A stretch of 64,000 nt of DNA from Steromphala cineraria (taxonomy: Eukaryota > Mollusca > Gastropoda > Trochida > Trochidae). Positions 25,501-38,265 of this stretch are shown here, piece by piece (the stretch's first letter is position 1; each line of letters begins with the position of its first letter). The position numbers and the translations under genes were made by a program. The stretch lies in assembly GCA_916613615.1 (NCBI GenBank), contig OU744730.1, positions 20,501,406 to 20,565,405 on the forward strand. Reading direction: 5' to 3'. The notes below the pieces were generated by a model that was given only the letters and a program-made list of their open reading frames with translations, did not search any database and was not told the DNA's origin.

Positions 25501-28500
25501 ATAACCATCATCAACCCATGAAGTCAGCAGCCAAAGGAACAGGAGGGGCTGAATTTTGCAGTTACTTGTTTCGGGGGTTAACCCCCCCCCTTCATCAGAC
25601 TCATCCCCTCCTGTTCCTTCAGCGGCTGACTTCATGGGTTGATGATGGTTATCCCCCTCTTTTTTATCCCACCGGTATAGAATACCGTGGGATATAGTCA
25701 TCGCCCTGTCCGTCTGTATGTCCGTCCGTCCGTCTGTCCGTCTGTCCGTAATCATTTCGTTTCCGGAGCAGAACTCAAAAAACGGTCCACATATCTTTCT
25801 GAAACTTCACATGTGTATTGCCCACCTACTGAAGTGGTGCCTTTTGATATTTTCACATTTCTGAAAATTTTATTTTTTATTATTTCCATGGAAACGGCTC
25901 TTATTTGGACTCTGTTCATGAAAGGTTTCATTTCATATATATTAGCTTATACTATTATGAACCTTGCTTGAAAAATTTACAATCATCTTTCAAAGGTTTA
26001 CATCTTACGATCATGTGGAACCGGTGGGATATGTCATCTTCTGATGACTCTTGTTTAATAACTACCAACTTTTGTTGGTCCCATCTCTGCATCCTTAAAG
26101 AGACACAGAGTATGTTGATAGGATCACATATGTCAAATTTTGAAATCGATGTTATTACATCGAGAACCACTAACTGTTACGGAAAATAACAAGTTAAAGG
26201 TCAATCAGTACATTAGAGCGAAAGTACGGTCATTCAAAGTCGGGATTTTGATCGAAAACCGGACACTGTGGCTCGAGTGGCACGCGCAAATTCGCCGAAC
26301 GTAATTTTGAAACCTTGTCATAAGCTGACAGGAAGATATATTCGATTCGATAGTGTTTATTAGGTATTGAAACTAATAGGTAGATGAATTGGATGCATAA
26401 TTTCGAATAATAAACATATTTGAGATGTTTTCTTGGTTTGTCCATAAAATCAAGCATTTTCGAGATATTATGCATAAAGGGATATACTTGCAAGTCCAGT
26501 GATGAGATATGAACTTCAATCAGCATATCAGATATTTTGTAGCTTATGAAAACCAAATAAAAGTTTAAGAAAGATACTCTGTGTCACTTTAAGTGGATCC
26601 TCATGCTGTCATCCCTACCAGAACTTGTTTTAGACAGGACGTCAAGCGCCTCATAAAACATTGTTAATATTATATATAATCTATTCCGATTCCTTTTTTC
26701 CTTTAAAAATGATAAATAATGACATATGAGACAAACAATGAATGAGATTTCAAAGATGTATGAAGAAATATATATGTCCTTGAGTTAATGCATTAAAATA
26801 TTCAGTCTATCTATACATGAGCTGTTAGGATTAAGTCTTTTAAGGGTATGGTCAGATTTATGACATTGACTAATAACTATACAATCAATAACAGATGTAT
26901 ATTTTCCGAAACTATTTTACTAAATAGCTGTTTGAAATTTTAGCTAGTGATTTAAATTTTATTAATTATTTGAGGTTCAGTTTGTTGTCATTAGTTTTGA
27001 ATCTTTCCTATCTGTTTCAGAAAAACAACTGAATATTGCAGAGACATTTTATGATCAACCAGTCATTGTAGAGTAAGTATTCTACAGTTTGATGAAGGGC
27101 ATGATTTCAATATCAACTTACATGTATTTCGTTACACTGAAACTACACGAAGGAATGCTTTTAAGTGTACATTATAGCCACTTTATTCAATTATCACTTG
27201 CTTACAACATGCTTATCATGTCATAGTTATTTCCCTTTTTAGCTCATCTGGCCTGTAAGGCCCGATGGGCTTATGGCATGGCATGGTGTCCGGCGTCCGT
27301 CCGTCCATCCGTCCGTCCGTCCGTCCGTCCATCCATCCGTCCGTCCGTAAACTTTGTGGAATTTCGACTTCTTCTCCAGAACCATGACGCCTAGAAAACT
27401 TAAATTTGGTGTACAGACTCCTTGACTAGTGAGGATTAAAAATTGTAGCTTTGGTGGCCCTGTGGCCCCTAATAAGGGCCACAGGGACCAAGCCCTTGAA
27501 ACATATTTTCATCTTCTTCTCCAGAACCATAGGCCTAGAAAGCTTAAACTTGGTGTACAGACTCCTTGACTAGTGAGGATTAGAAATTGTAGCTTTGGTG
27601 GCCCTGTGACCCCTAATAAGGGCCACAGGGGCCACACCCTAAAAACCTATTTTCATCTTCTTCTCCAGAACAATAAGGCCTAGAAAACTTAAACATAGTG
27701 TACAGACTCCTTGACTAGTGAAGATTAATAATTGTAGATTTTGTAACCCTGTATCCCCTACTAAGGGGGGAAACACATTGGCCACACCCTATAGCAAAAT
27801 CAAATATACAGCCTGATGAGCTACAGAGCCAATGGCTCTATTTTTATATTATTTATTTACGCTCATTACAATGTGGTGTCTGAATTAGTATCCTCTTGCT
27901 GTATGTTTTGGCTCAACAAAGTTTACAATTGAAAATTTATTACCGATACTTGTTCTTTATGACTTAAGTTCTTTAAGGTGTTAGACCACATTGAGTTAAT
28001 GAATTAATTATCTTTTCCCGTTTCAGTGCCAATGGGGATATGATTCCTGATCTTCTTGGAGAAAATGGAACTTCGAAAAATAGAGCATTCTGGTTATTCT
28101 CGTAAGTATGATATTATTATGAATTGTGGTTTTTAAACAAGTAACTTTTTGATGTAATCTCTAATCTAATTAAGGAGATTAATAACAATGTTCAAAAATT
28201 ATTGAATGACAAGTGGTTGGAATTGAAATATATTTTCAAGTTGATGATTAATCATTGCAGCATTGTTGTTAAGTGAACCATTTGTACCTTATCATTGGAT
28301 TTTACAATTGATATATTGATATTGATATATTAAAAATCTTTTGTTTTTTGTGATTATTATGTTATGAGTTTAGCAAAATCTAGATAAATAATGATTTATG
28401 ATTGGTTTTTAGTGAACATCGAAACTACACGATCTCCCCAGTCACGAATCATACCTCCAAGGATCTTCCAGCACTCAAAGTTCCACATTCTACAGCCTTT

Positions 28501-31500
28501 CTAGATATAAACCACGATCTCACACCAGGTTAGTTACCATGGAAACTAGAATAATGTTCCAAATGATATAGACAAGTAAACAAAATTATTGACTATGTTA
28601 TGACAGGTCAGAGAATTCATATGAATGGTAAATCTTTGTTAATCACAATCAACCTATCAATTGTTTGTATTTTTTAGACATAACCAGTGTTCTAAATATC
28701 ATGTTGTCTAGTTGAGCAAATGAAATTGTATGTCTTTTTATGTGTAAATGATGAAAATGATATACATTTACAATGATAAAATTTGTCTGAAATGATAAGA
28801 AATTTGTTTCCTCAGATTTGGTTGTTATGTCTGAAGATGACAACAAAAAAGCCCAGTTTGAAGTTTGGCTGAATATTGTGAGTACCCATTTTGACCATTC
28901 CAAATCCATGACGTATCTGACTTATCGAAGTGTGATAAAATGCAAACATGCATTTTCTTATACAGTAATTTAATTGTATGCCAATAAATGGTTTACACAT
29001 AGTCATAATGACAAACAAAGAAAAACTAGAATTCATGATTGCTACTTGTCATACTACAAATTGATGAGTCAAGTCTTGCTGAGGAGTTTGTCGAGAAGTG
29101 TTAAGACGATACAAATACAGTGGTTCAGGTTATCTTGCTGGCTATCACGCCAGAGACATGGGCTCAAATCCTGGGGGATACCCCGCCACAAAGTGGTAGG
29201 TGGATATCGGTTTTGGCTTGAAGTGTCCGTGTACGTTTTCATGAGTGGGTGCGGTGCGTCTGTCTGCCTTATGGATAGGTTAAACAAATGTACTGTTGGT
29301 ATCATAAGCATGCAATTGATTAAAAAATTTGGTGGGGTGATGTTGATGACTATGTTTTCTTGTAGTTCTTATCCCCCGGCGTATAATGTGGGGGAATATA
29401 GTATATCTGTCTGTCTGTTTGTCTGTTTGGGCTCAGAAGCTAGATCTAGCCAATCAAATAATTTTCTCTTTGAAATTTTATCGAGAAGGTGACGAGAAAC
29501 TAATTTGATTGGCTGTATCCCAAGTTGGGCCGCGCAACCGAATCTAGCTTCTGAGCCCAGGGTTCAGATTAGTGGAGTTAGCTGAGACAAGATGACAGAC
29601 TCCTTGCCTAGTTTGGATTAAAATTGTAGATTTTGTGACCTTGAGGCCCCAACTATGGGGGGAACCACATTGGCCACACTCTAGAGCAAAATCAAATGTA
29701 AAGCCTGATGAGCTACAGAGCCCATGGCTCTATTTTAATCATTACATGTTGTGTTGACAGGGAGGAGAGTTTGTGTGGAACCAGACGATATCGGTTCCTG
29801 CAGAGGCTGCTGTTCCAGGGCACCCAACCTTCATGGATATGGGTAACTACTTGTTTATACTTTAAATTATTACTTGAATGTACATTCGCGCCTCGTTTAT
29901 CCAGTTGATTTGCTTACAACTGAAAATCGTCTGGATAGCGAGTTGTCCGGTTATCTTTGTTAAAACAGTTATGTGTTTGGTATATATAAAGTGAAACTTT
30001 AATAAACACTAGGACATATCGTCACCTTCAATATCAATGAGTCAATTAGTTTCACTATGAAATCGTCAGGAAAGCGAGGTTTTCAGTTATCCAAGGTCCT
30101 GGTAAGAGAGGTTCGACTGTACATGGTCGAGTACGTTTGGTCGATCAATTACATATACTCTTTTTAACCTCGCAGTGAAAGTAACCTCTATCATCCTGTA
30201 ATGGAGGGCATATCTATATCAAAACGCAGGCCAACATTGAGGTCAATTATTTAGAAAAGGAAAATCTCCTGATATTTAAGAAGTTTATGAATTAGAAAAT
30301 AATTCTTTTCAGATGGTAATCATCACATCAATATTGTCTTGCCGTCCTGCTCTGATGAGGCATGTAGCTCTAGCCTCGTCCATGTTTGGTCAGACGACAA
30401 GGTAGGTAACTCTTGCACATTCTTGAAGCATTGTTAGCTTTGTGTCTTACTCCTAATTTTGGCATTTAATGTTCACTTTCCACACACAGGTACCTATGGT
30501 TTTACCTTGGATTAACCCATGCTGCTGTTTTAAGGTTATATTCATTAAGCTCCTAATATATACTCAGATTATTCTAACATGGGGTAGGTCACCCACCTGG
30601 TGATAAACAAATTGTTGCTGAACTGATATCAGTCAATTGAAAAAAGACCAGATATTGCCACTGTCCTTTTTGCACTATTCTTATTAACCTGCTGCCTCAT
30701 TCTACTCTATCAACCGTATGTTAAAAAAATATGTCACTTTATGTCCCTTAAATTGGTTCATAATTTTACAAACTTCTATTTTCCTACCAGTGGTATAAGC
30801 TGAATCTGAACCTCAAGTCTGGAGACACACAGTGGAACTTTGTGCCAATGGCCGATGGACGTATTCCCTGGTTACAAATCCCGCCCATCTTCAGAGCGGG
30901 AGATTTCAACCTTAACTCTTACCCTGACGTTGTCACGCTTCTCACTGCAAACATTGATGGGTGAGTTAACATCTTTACTTGAAATTGAGAGATATTTATA
31001 TGGAAAACAACCTCTCTACCCAGGTTAAAGCTTAAATAGTGAGTAAATACTGATCCATACCTAGAAGAATTAGAATACAATTTATATTGGTAACAAACTT
31101 CTGTTTCAGTATTTGAAAGTCAATATCAAAACCATTAATATTTATATATTGATATATATGACACAAATAACATGTCACAATGTGGTAGTTGTTTTTAAAA
31201 TAATTTTGAATATTTCAGGAACAAGACGTACGGTTCCTTCTTCTTGGAGAATGTTCCCTGTGGATCTCACTGTGAGGGGTTCGAACAGACGTTCTCAGCC
31301 TCACTCTCATCACCCTTCATACCCTTGACCCTTGACCCCCAACAACCTGCATTCTTCGACCTTAATGATAACGTGAGTTGAAAAGCCTTGGAACCTTTGA
31401 AATCCTGTCGTCATCTTTAAAGCTTTAAAAATGGCCTAAATTTTCTTAGACTGCAACACATATTTTTTTTCTTTGAAACGAACGTAGATGGTATAATTAA

Positions 31501-34500
31501 TGATATAAATTCAAAATATCTTACATATACATCCCCAAAGTGCAAATGAAATTCTTGTTTTTAATGAAAAGATTGTTATAGTCATATATGTTTTTGGAAG
31601 CAAATCACACGTCCAATTTATATGAATACTGGTTATTTAACGTATCAAACATTCTCAACCGATAACTGTCATTGTGACTGCTTTAGATGAGTTTCCAAAA
31701 TAAGGTTTGATTTATTGACATGCATCATTGTCGGGCGTTCAATCATTATCACAACTTTAAAACCTTTCTAATGTAGTTATACAATGTCAAATGGCTCTAA
31801 AATGACACTTTCCTGCAACAGTTGATACTTTTCGGTCAAATGAAACTATTGATAAGATATGGCCAATGTGACCCCAACAACTCATGGCATGGCTCTTTAA
31901 GCTTTTGGTATCATGCTGTCAGGGATAACACATTCACATTTATCAAAACTTCTCAATCTCATGTGTTCTGAATATCCTGTTATTATCTTGATAATAAATA
32001 GAGATTATTACCCGAGCAAGTGTGTCATATGACTTTTACGAAACGAGTGTGAATTTTTGTATTGCCCGAGCGAAAGCGAGGGTTATACACAAATTTGCAC
32101 GAGGGTGATAATTTTTTTATTACCGATTCTGTTCCAATTTAATCTCTTAAAAATATCAAAGAAACAGACCGCTTCCCTTGTGACGACCAGCAACAGTGAC
32201 GTCACGAACAATTGTTTCATGACGTCACAGGCGAAAAAATACGGGAACTCGCGCTACAACGATCATTGCTAGGCAAAAGTGATATGTGCACATGTGCTCA
32301 TATTGAAAATATGTCACTACTTATTTTAAACCATATGGGTAATAAAGATTAATTTAAATATTCCAGGGTATTCTGGACATCATTGTTAACACAATCAACA
32401 AGGACAAAGCCAAAGTGACAGCCCTCAAGCAAACATTTGCAGAAGACGCCTGTTTTATGAAGGTTATGGGTAAGAGATTTGTTAAATTGTTGATCAAGAA
32501 CACAACCACACTACCTACATAGTCAATGTTAGAGTAACCTCCCCTGGCTCTGTCTAAGCTGTTTATGTTACAATTGACAAGTGACAAGTTTATCCTGTGA
32601 AAAGGCCTCGTGGCCAAAAGCACATGAAAATACAGCTCAAAATCAACGCATGTTAAGTTTACAAGCATTATATTGGCAGTTTTCTTTCAAATAAATGGCC
32701 AGATTTTTAATATGCTAAGGATTTCTAGATGATAATAACTGATACAATTTTTCCCTTGAAGGGAATATGAAATAGTATGGAGGAATAACTTTTTCCCGTG
32801 AATGCCTATAATAGGGGCAGACTAATAAAAAATGATACTCATCTTCTGTTACATTCATTTTACAATTAGTGCTTAAAAGCTGATCTTGATCAATAAAATT
32901 GTCGTACCTCAATTTACTAATCTTCAGTTTGTGTGACTGGAATCTGAATTTACAAAATATTCGTAGGAGGTCCTTTTGACAAAATATTTCTAAAACATAT
33001 TTCTCTGTATCTAAAAGCGATTTGAAGCTAGAGTAGAATCTGAAATCAATCCTTCCAACAAGTCTGCTATGCCAATCTTGTTTACGTTACGGAATGTTGT
33101 GAACCTGCCATTACGATCGCAATGTCTTGTCATCATCAGAAAAATGATTAAACCCAATTACAACCAATCCACTTAGTTGCCCCTGCCAAAAGACTTCTTA
33201 TAGGTTTGCACAAAAGGCGACACAGTAAAATATTTTTTTCTCTCCTTGGCTCTTTGAATCAGTACCTTCCATAAATAGCAACAAGTTAAAACAACATCAA
33301 TACAAAGCTTTTCCCCAAATGGACATCAGAGTATGTGTATGCATTCAATGAATATTTATGATGTACATGTATATGTACAGTGTTTAGAATATAGCCCGTC
33401 CGCCAGTCCTTAAACTGGCTACTTTTTGTCAGGACTGGTTACTTTTGGTGAGGACTGGTAACTTTACCAAATTTTTCTTTATTTCCCCTAAGGAATTGAC
33501 CAATTAATTTTAAGGACAGGCTAGGTTTCCAATCTATTTTTTAAACTGATATATATCAATATTGTTTCCAGTTGTCAGTGGACTCTGCAATGAAGATTGC
33601 CCAGAGGCACATGCAGTAAGTATTTGAAAAAAGATTTGTAAATTTCCCTTTATAACTGAAGTTTTCGCCAAAATGGTTAAATGTTGACTTTATGAATCTA
33701 TATTTCTAACAAAATGTTATTTTAATTGTACTATGATATATGTGGCGAGTTATTGATAGTCAGAATGGTCTTACTGGTTCATGAAAAGGGAGGTCACTCT
33801 TGATGTTTTGATTTTCACTTCAAATACCCTAATCGACATACATAGCAAGCCCTTCTTTGTGTTCCTTTTGTAATTCAACTATAAAGTCTCTCTTCAACAC
33901 ATAAGTACATTTTATCAAGGAAAAGGCATTTGTATAGGAACTTTTGTTTCAATTAGCGAAGATAGAGCCTGTGTCATTATTTATTGTAATATATTTGATA
34001 AAAGTTCAAAAGAAAGGGCATACCTATCTGTAAGAGCTTTAACAATTTGTATTCCTGGCAGCCGTTGAATGAGATATTCTTTCCAGGAATGTACACTTAT
34101 GACAAATGAGAAAGTGAGTATTTATGCCTATATCTCTATTATTTTTGTCTTCAAGCCATATGGGGTGAACCAAGTTGGTCCGGTTGTTCGTTTCGAGACA
34201 ACAACAGCTGACGGATCTACACAGATAGGTGTTGGTGAGTGTTCTTCTCTCTCTGTGAACTGTCTTATTAACTAATTCCATGCTTTATGACTTGGCTAAT
34301 TGTCCCCAGAAGCACTAAACAAGACTATGTATTCAGCATCTGTTCAGATTCTTGTAAATGCGAATATCTCATGAACCATTTCACTCAAAACCTTAAATTT
34401 GGTGTCTTTTAAACAAATTCAATGCTTTAAGGTTTGGCTTAAATGATTTTAACGTGAGACTGAAAGGAAGAATGAAAATGCAAATTATTCATTATGCAAA

Positions 34501-37281
34501 AAAGCATACATAGCCAATGTTATATTACACTCCAAAGGTTGAGTGACATCCTCTAAAATTATGAATTGTAAAAGGTTCATCATAATCATATTCTAGTTCA
34601 TTTTATTAAAAGATGTGATCCAAAAACAGCTTAATATTAACTTTGATGTACCTCAATCTGTTTTTGATGAATTTGACATGAAGTTTTTAGTTCGTCTTTA
34701 TTTATCAGATTCAATTGTTCAACTTACTTACAAATGTGTCATCTTTCTTTTCAGCATCTCAGCTGACCCAGTCTTCCTACTTCTCGCTTCAACTTCCATT
34801 TATCCATTTTGGACTGGGACAAATGCCAAACTTTGTTGATAAGCTGGAAGTTGGTATACAACATCCTCCAGGCAAGGTTTGTACTCTTTAGCATGTTATG
34901 AACGGTTTCAAAAGAGTTTATGTATAGTTTATATCCTTTATCAAGAGAAACCTGTCTAAAAGCTACCGGTAGCTCATTGTACTGTACAATGCATTGTTGA
35001 TATGCTTGATGATTTAAGTTTTATTTTAATGCCCTTGAATTGGAGATTCTGGGGGTATATTGTTTTTACCCTGTCAGTCTGTCTGTCTGTCAGTCTGTTT
35101 GTACCAAAAAACTTAAACCTTGCTCATAACTTTTGATTGCGTGGGGGTAGACTTTTGATATTTCACATGTGCATCTATCATGATAAGACCTTTCAGATAA
35201 GGTCATAATCTTTTACCTGATGACCTTGACCTTGGCGCAACATAACTTTTTGAAAACTTGGCCATATCTTTTGTGATTGGATAGAGATAGACCTTTGATA
35301 TTTCACATGTGCATCTATCATGATAAGACCTTTCAGATGAGGTCACAACTTTGGACCCCGTGACCTTGACCTTGGCATCGGGTGTATCAGTGTTTCACAA
35401 GCACAGCTTGTTTCACTATCCAACACCTAGACATGAGTTGCAAGACTTTTGGTGTTGCCGTTGATATCGGTTATTATCTTAGTTGCAAAAATGAAAAAGT
35501 GTCATCTTTAAAAAGGTTTGACGTCACTTTTGTTACTTCAGATACCCTGTAGTATAACATCACTATTACACGATTGAATGATGTTAAACATGTCTCAGTA
35601 CTGTGATGAAGAACGCAACCTTCAAGACAGAGAACAACACCTAACCTTTGCTTATTACAAATTCATCCTCTATGGAAGAAAACATTGCTATTCATAATCG
35701 AGTTTCAAACATATATTGCGAATATTGACAAACAAATAAAGTTTTGCTTCATATTTATGTTCCAGATTCCAAGATTCCGGGAGTGGACCCAAATCATACC
35801 TAACTCACAACTAGTCATTATTCCTAATCCTCCAGATGATCCGTCATCGTGAGTAGACTTACACCGATTGCTCTATAATCTTGTATCAGAGACATATTTT
35901 CACAACAGCTTATGTCTTTCACCCCTAAGAATCAATATCTTTTTTTGAGCTTGGTTTCTGGTTTGTAAAGGGTGAAAAACGGATAGAATCAACTGATGTT
36001 TGATATATAATGAACTGTCATCGTGAGTAGACCTACACAGATTGATCTTTTATCGGATTCAAATATTATATAAATTTAAAATTCACAACAGCTTATCTCT
36101 TTTAATTTTAAGAACCAATACATTTTGCGGTCTGATTTCTGGCTTGAAAGGGTTAAAGGATTATATGATATTTTTACTGTTACGTCTGACATTGATATGA
36201 AAAGCCTTTTAAGTTCTAAAAGTATATTCTAAATAACAACTGGCAATCGAATAAATATCTTGCAATCAAGAAAAAATATAAAAACAATTATCCGCATTAT
36301 TAGATAGGATTAATTCAAATGCACATTCTGTAATCAAGTTGCCATCTTACCAAGGACAACTAACCAGATTGTAATCTGTGTGTCTGATATGATTCTATCC
36401 GCATTATTAGATAGGATTAATTTGAAAGCACATTCTGTAATCAATTTGCCATCTTACCAAGGACAACTAACCAGATTGTAATCTGTGTGTCTGATATGAT
36501 TTAAACCTGATAGATTATTTACGTATATCCACAGCTGGATGAACAAGTTGTTTGTGACGCCAAGTCGGCTAGTTCTCCTCACCGGGGCGGCTCTTCTCGG
36601 GACCTGCGGATTCATCGCTGGAATCATCGGTATTCTCCACTGGAGGGAAAGGGTAGGTAACTCTTGAAGTTATGATAGGGACAATTTTGCTGCTTTTGCT
36701 TTGTTTACCGTAATATCTGGTGTCATATGATAGGAACAGCTCTAATGAAGAGATAGAACAAACTCTGTGTTTTTTTGTGAGTGATTCTATGGTTGTAACA
36801 TTGGTAGTGGGTAGAATCACATGAATATAAAGTATTCAACTTGTTAACATTTTTTGATATTTGTTTACATCATTTAATTTTCACTTGAAAATATACAAGT
36901 GATGAAAGCTGGTGTACATTTTGATTTTTCTTGGGATTACGTCACTTAAGTTGTGTTTGCAACATTCTTTATTTTTATATTCAATTACATTAATAAAATC
37001 ACACACAAATGTTAAATTTGTCCCCAGGGATATATGCTATATACACTCTGTATATACATGTACTTTCAAAGCTTGATGGTTGGATTGGCTCTACTTCAAG
37101 ATTTTTATAGTATTTGTCTAAATTTTGCTCTTACATTAAAGTTATCAAAGTCGGCACTTTATTTATCTACTATCCCGATTGTTATTGTTGAGTCTCTATA
37201 TAATACATTACTTTGTTTCAGGTGGAAGATAAGAAAGAAAAACTACAGGAGGCCCATAAATTCCACTTTGACGCCATGTAG
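22520..37281 (+). CDS. ITFG1: Integrin-alpha FG-GAP repeat-containing protein 1 (TIP/LINKIN)
   Basis: Single-pass surface protein; animal orthologues affect cell adhesion and migration and bind tubulin and RUVBL proteins. Exons: 22520-22697, 25207-25452, 27021-27072, 28027-28101, 28413-28528, 28816-28877, 29761-29842, 30313-30401, 30791-30960, 31219-31372, 32367-32469, 33572-33615, 34156-34234, 34755-34876, 35766-35848, 36535-36652, 37222-37281. Total 1833 nt, 610 residues, close to the usual 612, with every phase consistent. ATG 22520 starts a signal peptide (MFLKSVLITCILQSLLYVCD). FG-GAP-like acidic loops include GDFDADKSTD, GDFDGDSMMD, DANGDMIPD, AGDFNLNSYPD and DLNDNGILD. Then come a conserved PYGVNQVGP segment, one membrane helix at about 564-587 (GTCGFIAGIIGILHW), and the short tail ending EAHKFHFDAM, the family's hallmark C-terminus. 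Confidence 0.97.
23669..23908. mobile_element. MITE with about 70-bp inverted repeats
   Basis: Left arm cagtctaagtaaacctaacc ... atactgagtctagaaaggcc is mirrored on the right, with a loop of about 100 bp. A solo end resembling it lies at 49250-49276 (gaagctaggtttac). ITFG1 intron 1. Confidence 0.92.
23910..25172 (+). mobile_element. Helentron/pearl-like element, about eight 145-bp core repeats
   Basis: The left end agctcatctggcctgtaagg holds a small hairpin and leads to gcatggcatggtgtccggcg. The core repeats at 145 bp (cttcttctcc anchors at 23994, 24133, 24278, 24423, 24568, 24713, 24858, 24999). The right end is gatgagctacagagccaatg with the hairpin agagccaatggctct, then a T run. Tandem core, short hairpins and T-rich insertion sites match published pearl/HINE elements; assignment is from memory of these families. 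It ends 36 bp before ITFG1 exon 2. Confidence 0.85.
25487..25666. mobile_element. Fold-back MITE in ITFG1 intron 2
   Basis: The aaagagggagataaccatca arm is mirrored by tgatgatggttatccccctc, about 58 bp each, separated by about 60 bp. It begins about 35 bp after the exon 2 donor. A (CCGT/CTGT)n microsatellite follows at 25700-25755. Confidence 0.93.
26095..26592 (+). mobile_element. TTAA-ended MITE of about 495 bp, copy 2
   Basis: Ends ttaaagagacacagagta and tactctgtgtcactttaa. Same family as 15604-16096, in the opposite orientation. ITFG1 intron 2. Confidence 0.9.
27237..27845 (+). mobile_element. Helentron/pearl-like element, about three core repeats
   Basis: Same ends as 23910-25172 (agctcatctggcctgtaagg; gatgagctacagagccaatg), with a longer (ccgt)n tract at 27297-27350 and fewer cores. 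ITFG1 intron 3. Confidence 0.88.
29086..29300 (+). mobile_element. tRNA-derived SINE-like head
   Basis: gtggttcaggttatcttgct resembles a pol III A box region, and about 35 bp later gggctcaaatcctg resembles a B box. It does not fold as a full tRNA. ITFG1 intron 6. Confidence 0.45.
29429..29590. mobile_element. Hairpin MITE, copy 2
   Basis: Ends gggctcagaagctagat and atctagcttctgagccc. The hairpin core gccaatcaaataattttctc has the same loop orientation as copy 1. Followed directly by a fragment of the pearl-like family. Confidence 0.88.
29591..29736 (+). mobile_element. Pearl-like element, 3' fragment
   Basis: Keeps gacagactccttgcctag, part of one core unit and the right end gatgagctacagagcccatg. 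It ends 25-30 bp before ITFG1 exon 7. Confidence 0.85.
31990..32345. mobile_element. MITE-like block with two palindromic CRE sites
   Basis: attacccgagcaag and gcccgagcgaaagcgagggt begin a repeat that resembles the 17.7-kb fold-back family. TGACGTCA occurs at 32197 and 32220. ITFG1 intron 10; the right boundary is uncertain. Confidence 0.5.
32690..33130 (-). pseudogene. LINE 3' fragment
   Basis: A minus-strand ORF reads CKMNVTEDEYHFLLVCPYYR, the C..DE.H.L..CP.Y zinc-binding pattern of the non-LTR polymerase end, in degenerate surroundings. ITFG1 intron 11. Confidence 0.75.
35040..35425 (+). repeat. Dispersed repeat, gattctgggggtatattg family
   Basis: Starts gattctgggggtatattgtt, has a (gtct)n tract, two tandem copies of gatatttcacatgtgcatct (about 145 bp apart) and ends near gtgtttcacaagcacagctt. 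A shorter relative is at 37322-37530. ITFG1 intron 14. Confidence 0.85.
35843..36150 (+). repeat. Tandem duplication that includes the ITFG1 exon 15 donor
   Basis: gtcatcgtgagtagac at 35843 (the true exon 15 end and donor, cut after 35848) recurs at 36017, 174 bp later. It is followed in both copies by tacac.gattg and then cacaacagcttat, more diverged. Confidence 0.88.
36291..36505. repeat. 107-bp tandem duplication in ITFG1 intron 15
   Basis: tccgcattattagataggat starts at about 36292 and 36399. The two units are almost identical through gtctgatatgatt, so this is a young duplication. Confidence 0.95.
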
Positions 37282-37299
37282 GAAAAATCTCTAAGAAGA

Positions 37300-37720
37300 A
37301 CATATTCTGAAACATTCAACTTTTTATGCCCCCGAAATCGGGGATTCTGGGGGTATATTGTTTTTCACCTGTCCGTCTGTCCGTCCGTCTGTCTGTCCGT
37401 CCGTCTGTCTGTCCGTTTGTCCACAAAAACTTTAACCTTGGTCATAACTTTTGATTGGTCCGAGCTAGGTCTTTGATACTTGACATATGCATCCTGGGGC
37501 ATTCGTGTTTCACAAACACATCTTGTTCACTTCTAACATATACCTCTTGAAAATTATTGATTAAATTGGTTGAAATAATAACTGAAGATTAACATGTAGG
37601 CAAAAATCTCCAAAAAGACTCAATATTCAACATTTTCACTTCTAACATATTCCTCTTCAAAATTATTGATTAAATTGGTTAAAATACTAAATAACTGAAG
37701 ATTAACGCTGAGCCACATCA
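37300..37720 (+). repeat. 106-bp tandem duplication with an inserted dispersed repeat
   Basis: cacttctaacatat occurs at about 37530 and 37636, each followed by attattgattaaattggtt. In the first unit a repeat beginning tatgcccccgaaatcgggga (about 37322-37530) interrupts attcaac...cacttctaac. The second unit keeps the uninterrupted form. Confidence 0.85.
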
Positions 37721-37864
37721 GAAACAAATCATCTTTAGTTTTATGTCTGGAGACTTGATCTGTGTGTTTGTTTGACTGTGAGATCTGTTATGACAGGTAA
37801 TAATGAAAATTTGAAATGAATGATTATGTGCAATAAGAAAGGTGGAATCAGACATCCTGGTAAT

Positions 37865-38265
37865 TTTTCAATAAGGTTGAAAAAATTTATTATATTTTTA
37901 ACTTTTGTTAGATAAGTTCTTTAAAATGAGTCCATAATTTGCATAAAAAATTATTGCTTTAAAACCTTTAAAAGTCCAAATCATAATTCGATACTTTTTA
38001 TTTTCACAATGAAACCAAATATATACAAGTGCCCTTGTGGAGTATAATGACTCAGTTGAAACATTCCATTAATTTATTATATTTTAAACTTTTGTTAGAT
38101 AATTTAATGAGTTCTTCAAAATAAATCCATAATTTGCATAACAAATTATTGTTTTAAAACCTTTAAACGTCCAAGTCAAAATACGATACTTATTATTTTC
38201 ACAATGAAACCAAATTAATAGTGCCCTTGTGGAGTATAATGACAAAGTTGAAACATTCCAAAAGA
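37865..38265. repeat. Tandem duplication of about 195 bp
   Basis: ccataatttgcata occurs at 37931 and 38129. Both units also share ttttcacaatgaaaccaaat and gtgcccttgtggagtataat. Downstream of ITFG1. Confidence 0.93.

Noticed and set aside
25687..25971. Plus-strand ORF with PVRLYVRPSVCPSV
   Set aside because: Translation of a (CCGT)n microsatellite.
29110..29175. tRNA gene on the plus strand
   Set aside because: A and B box-like stretches only; no acceptor stem or cloverleaf. Treated as a SINE head.
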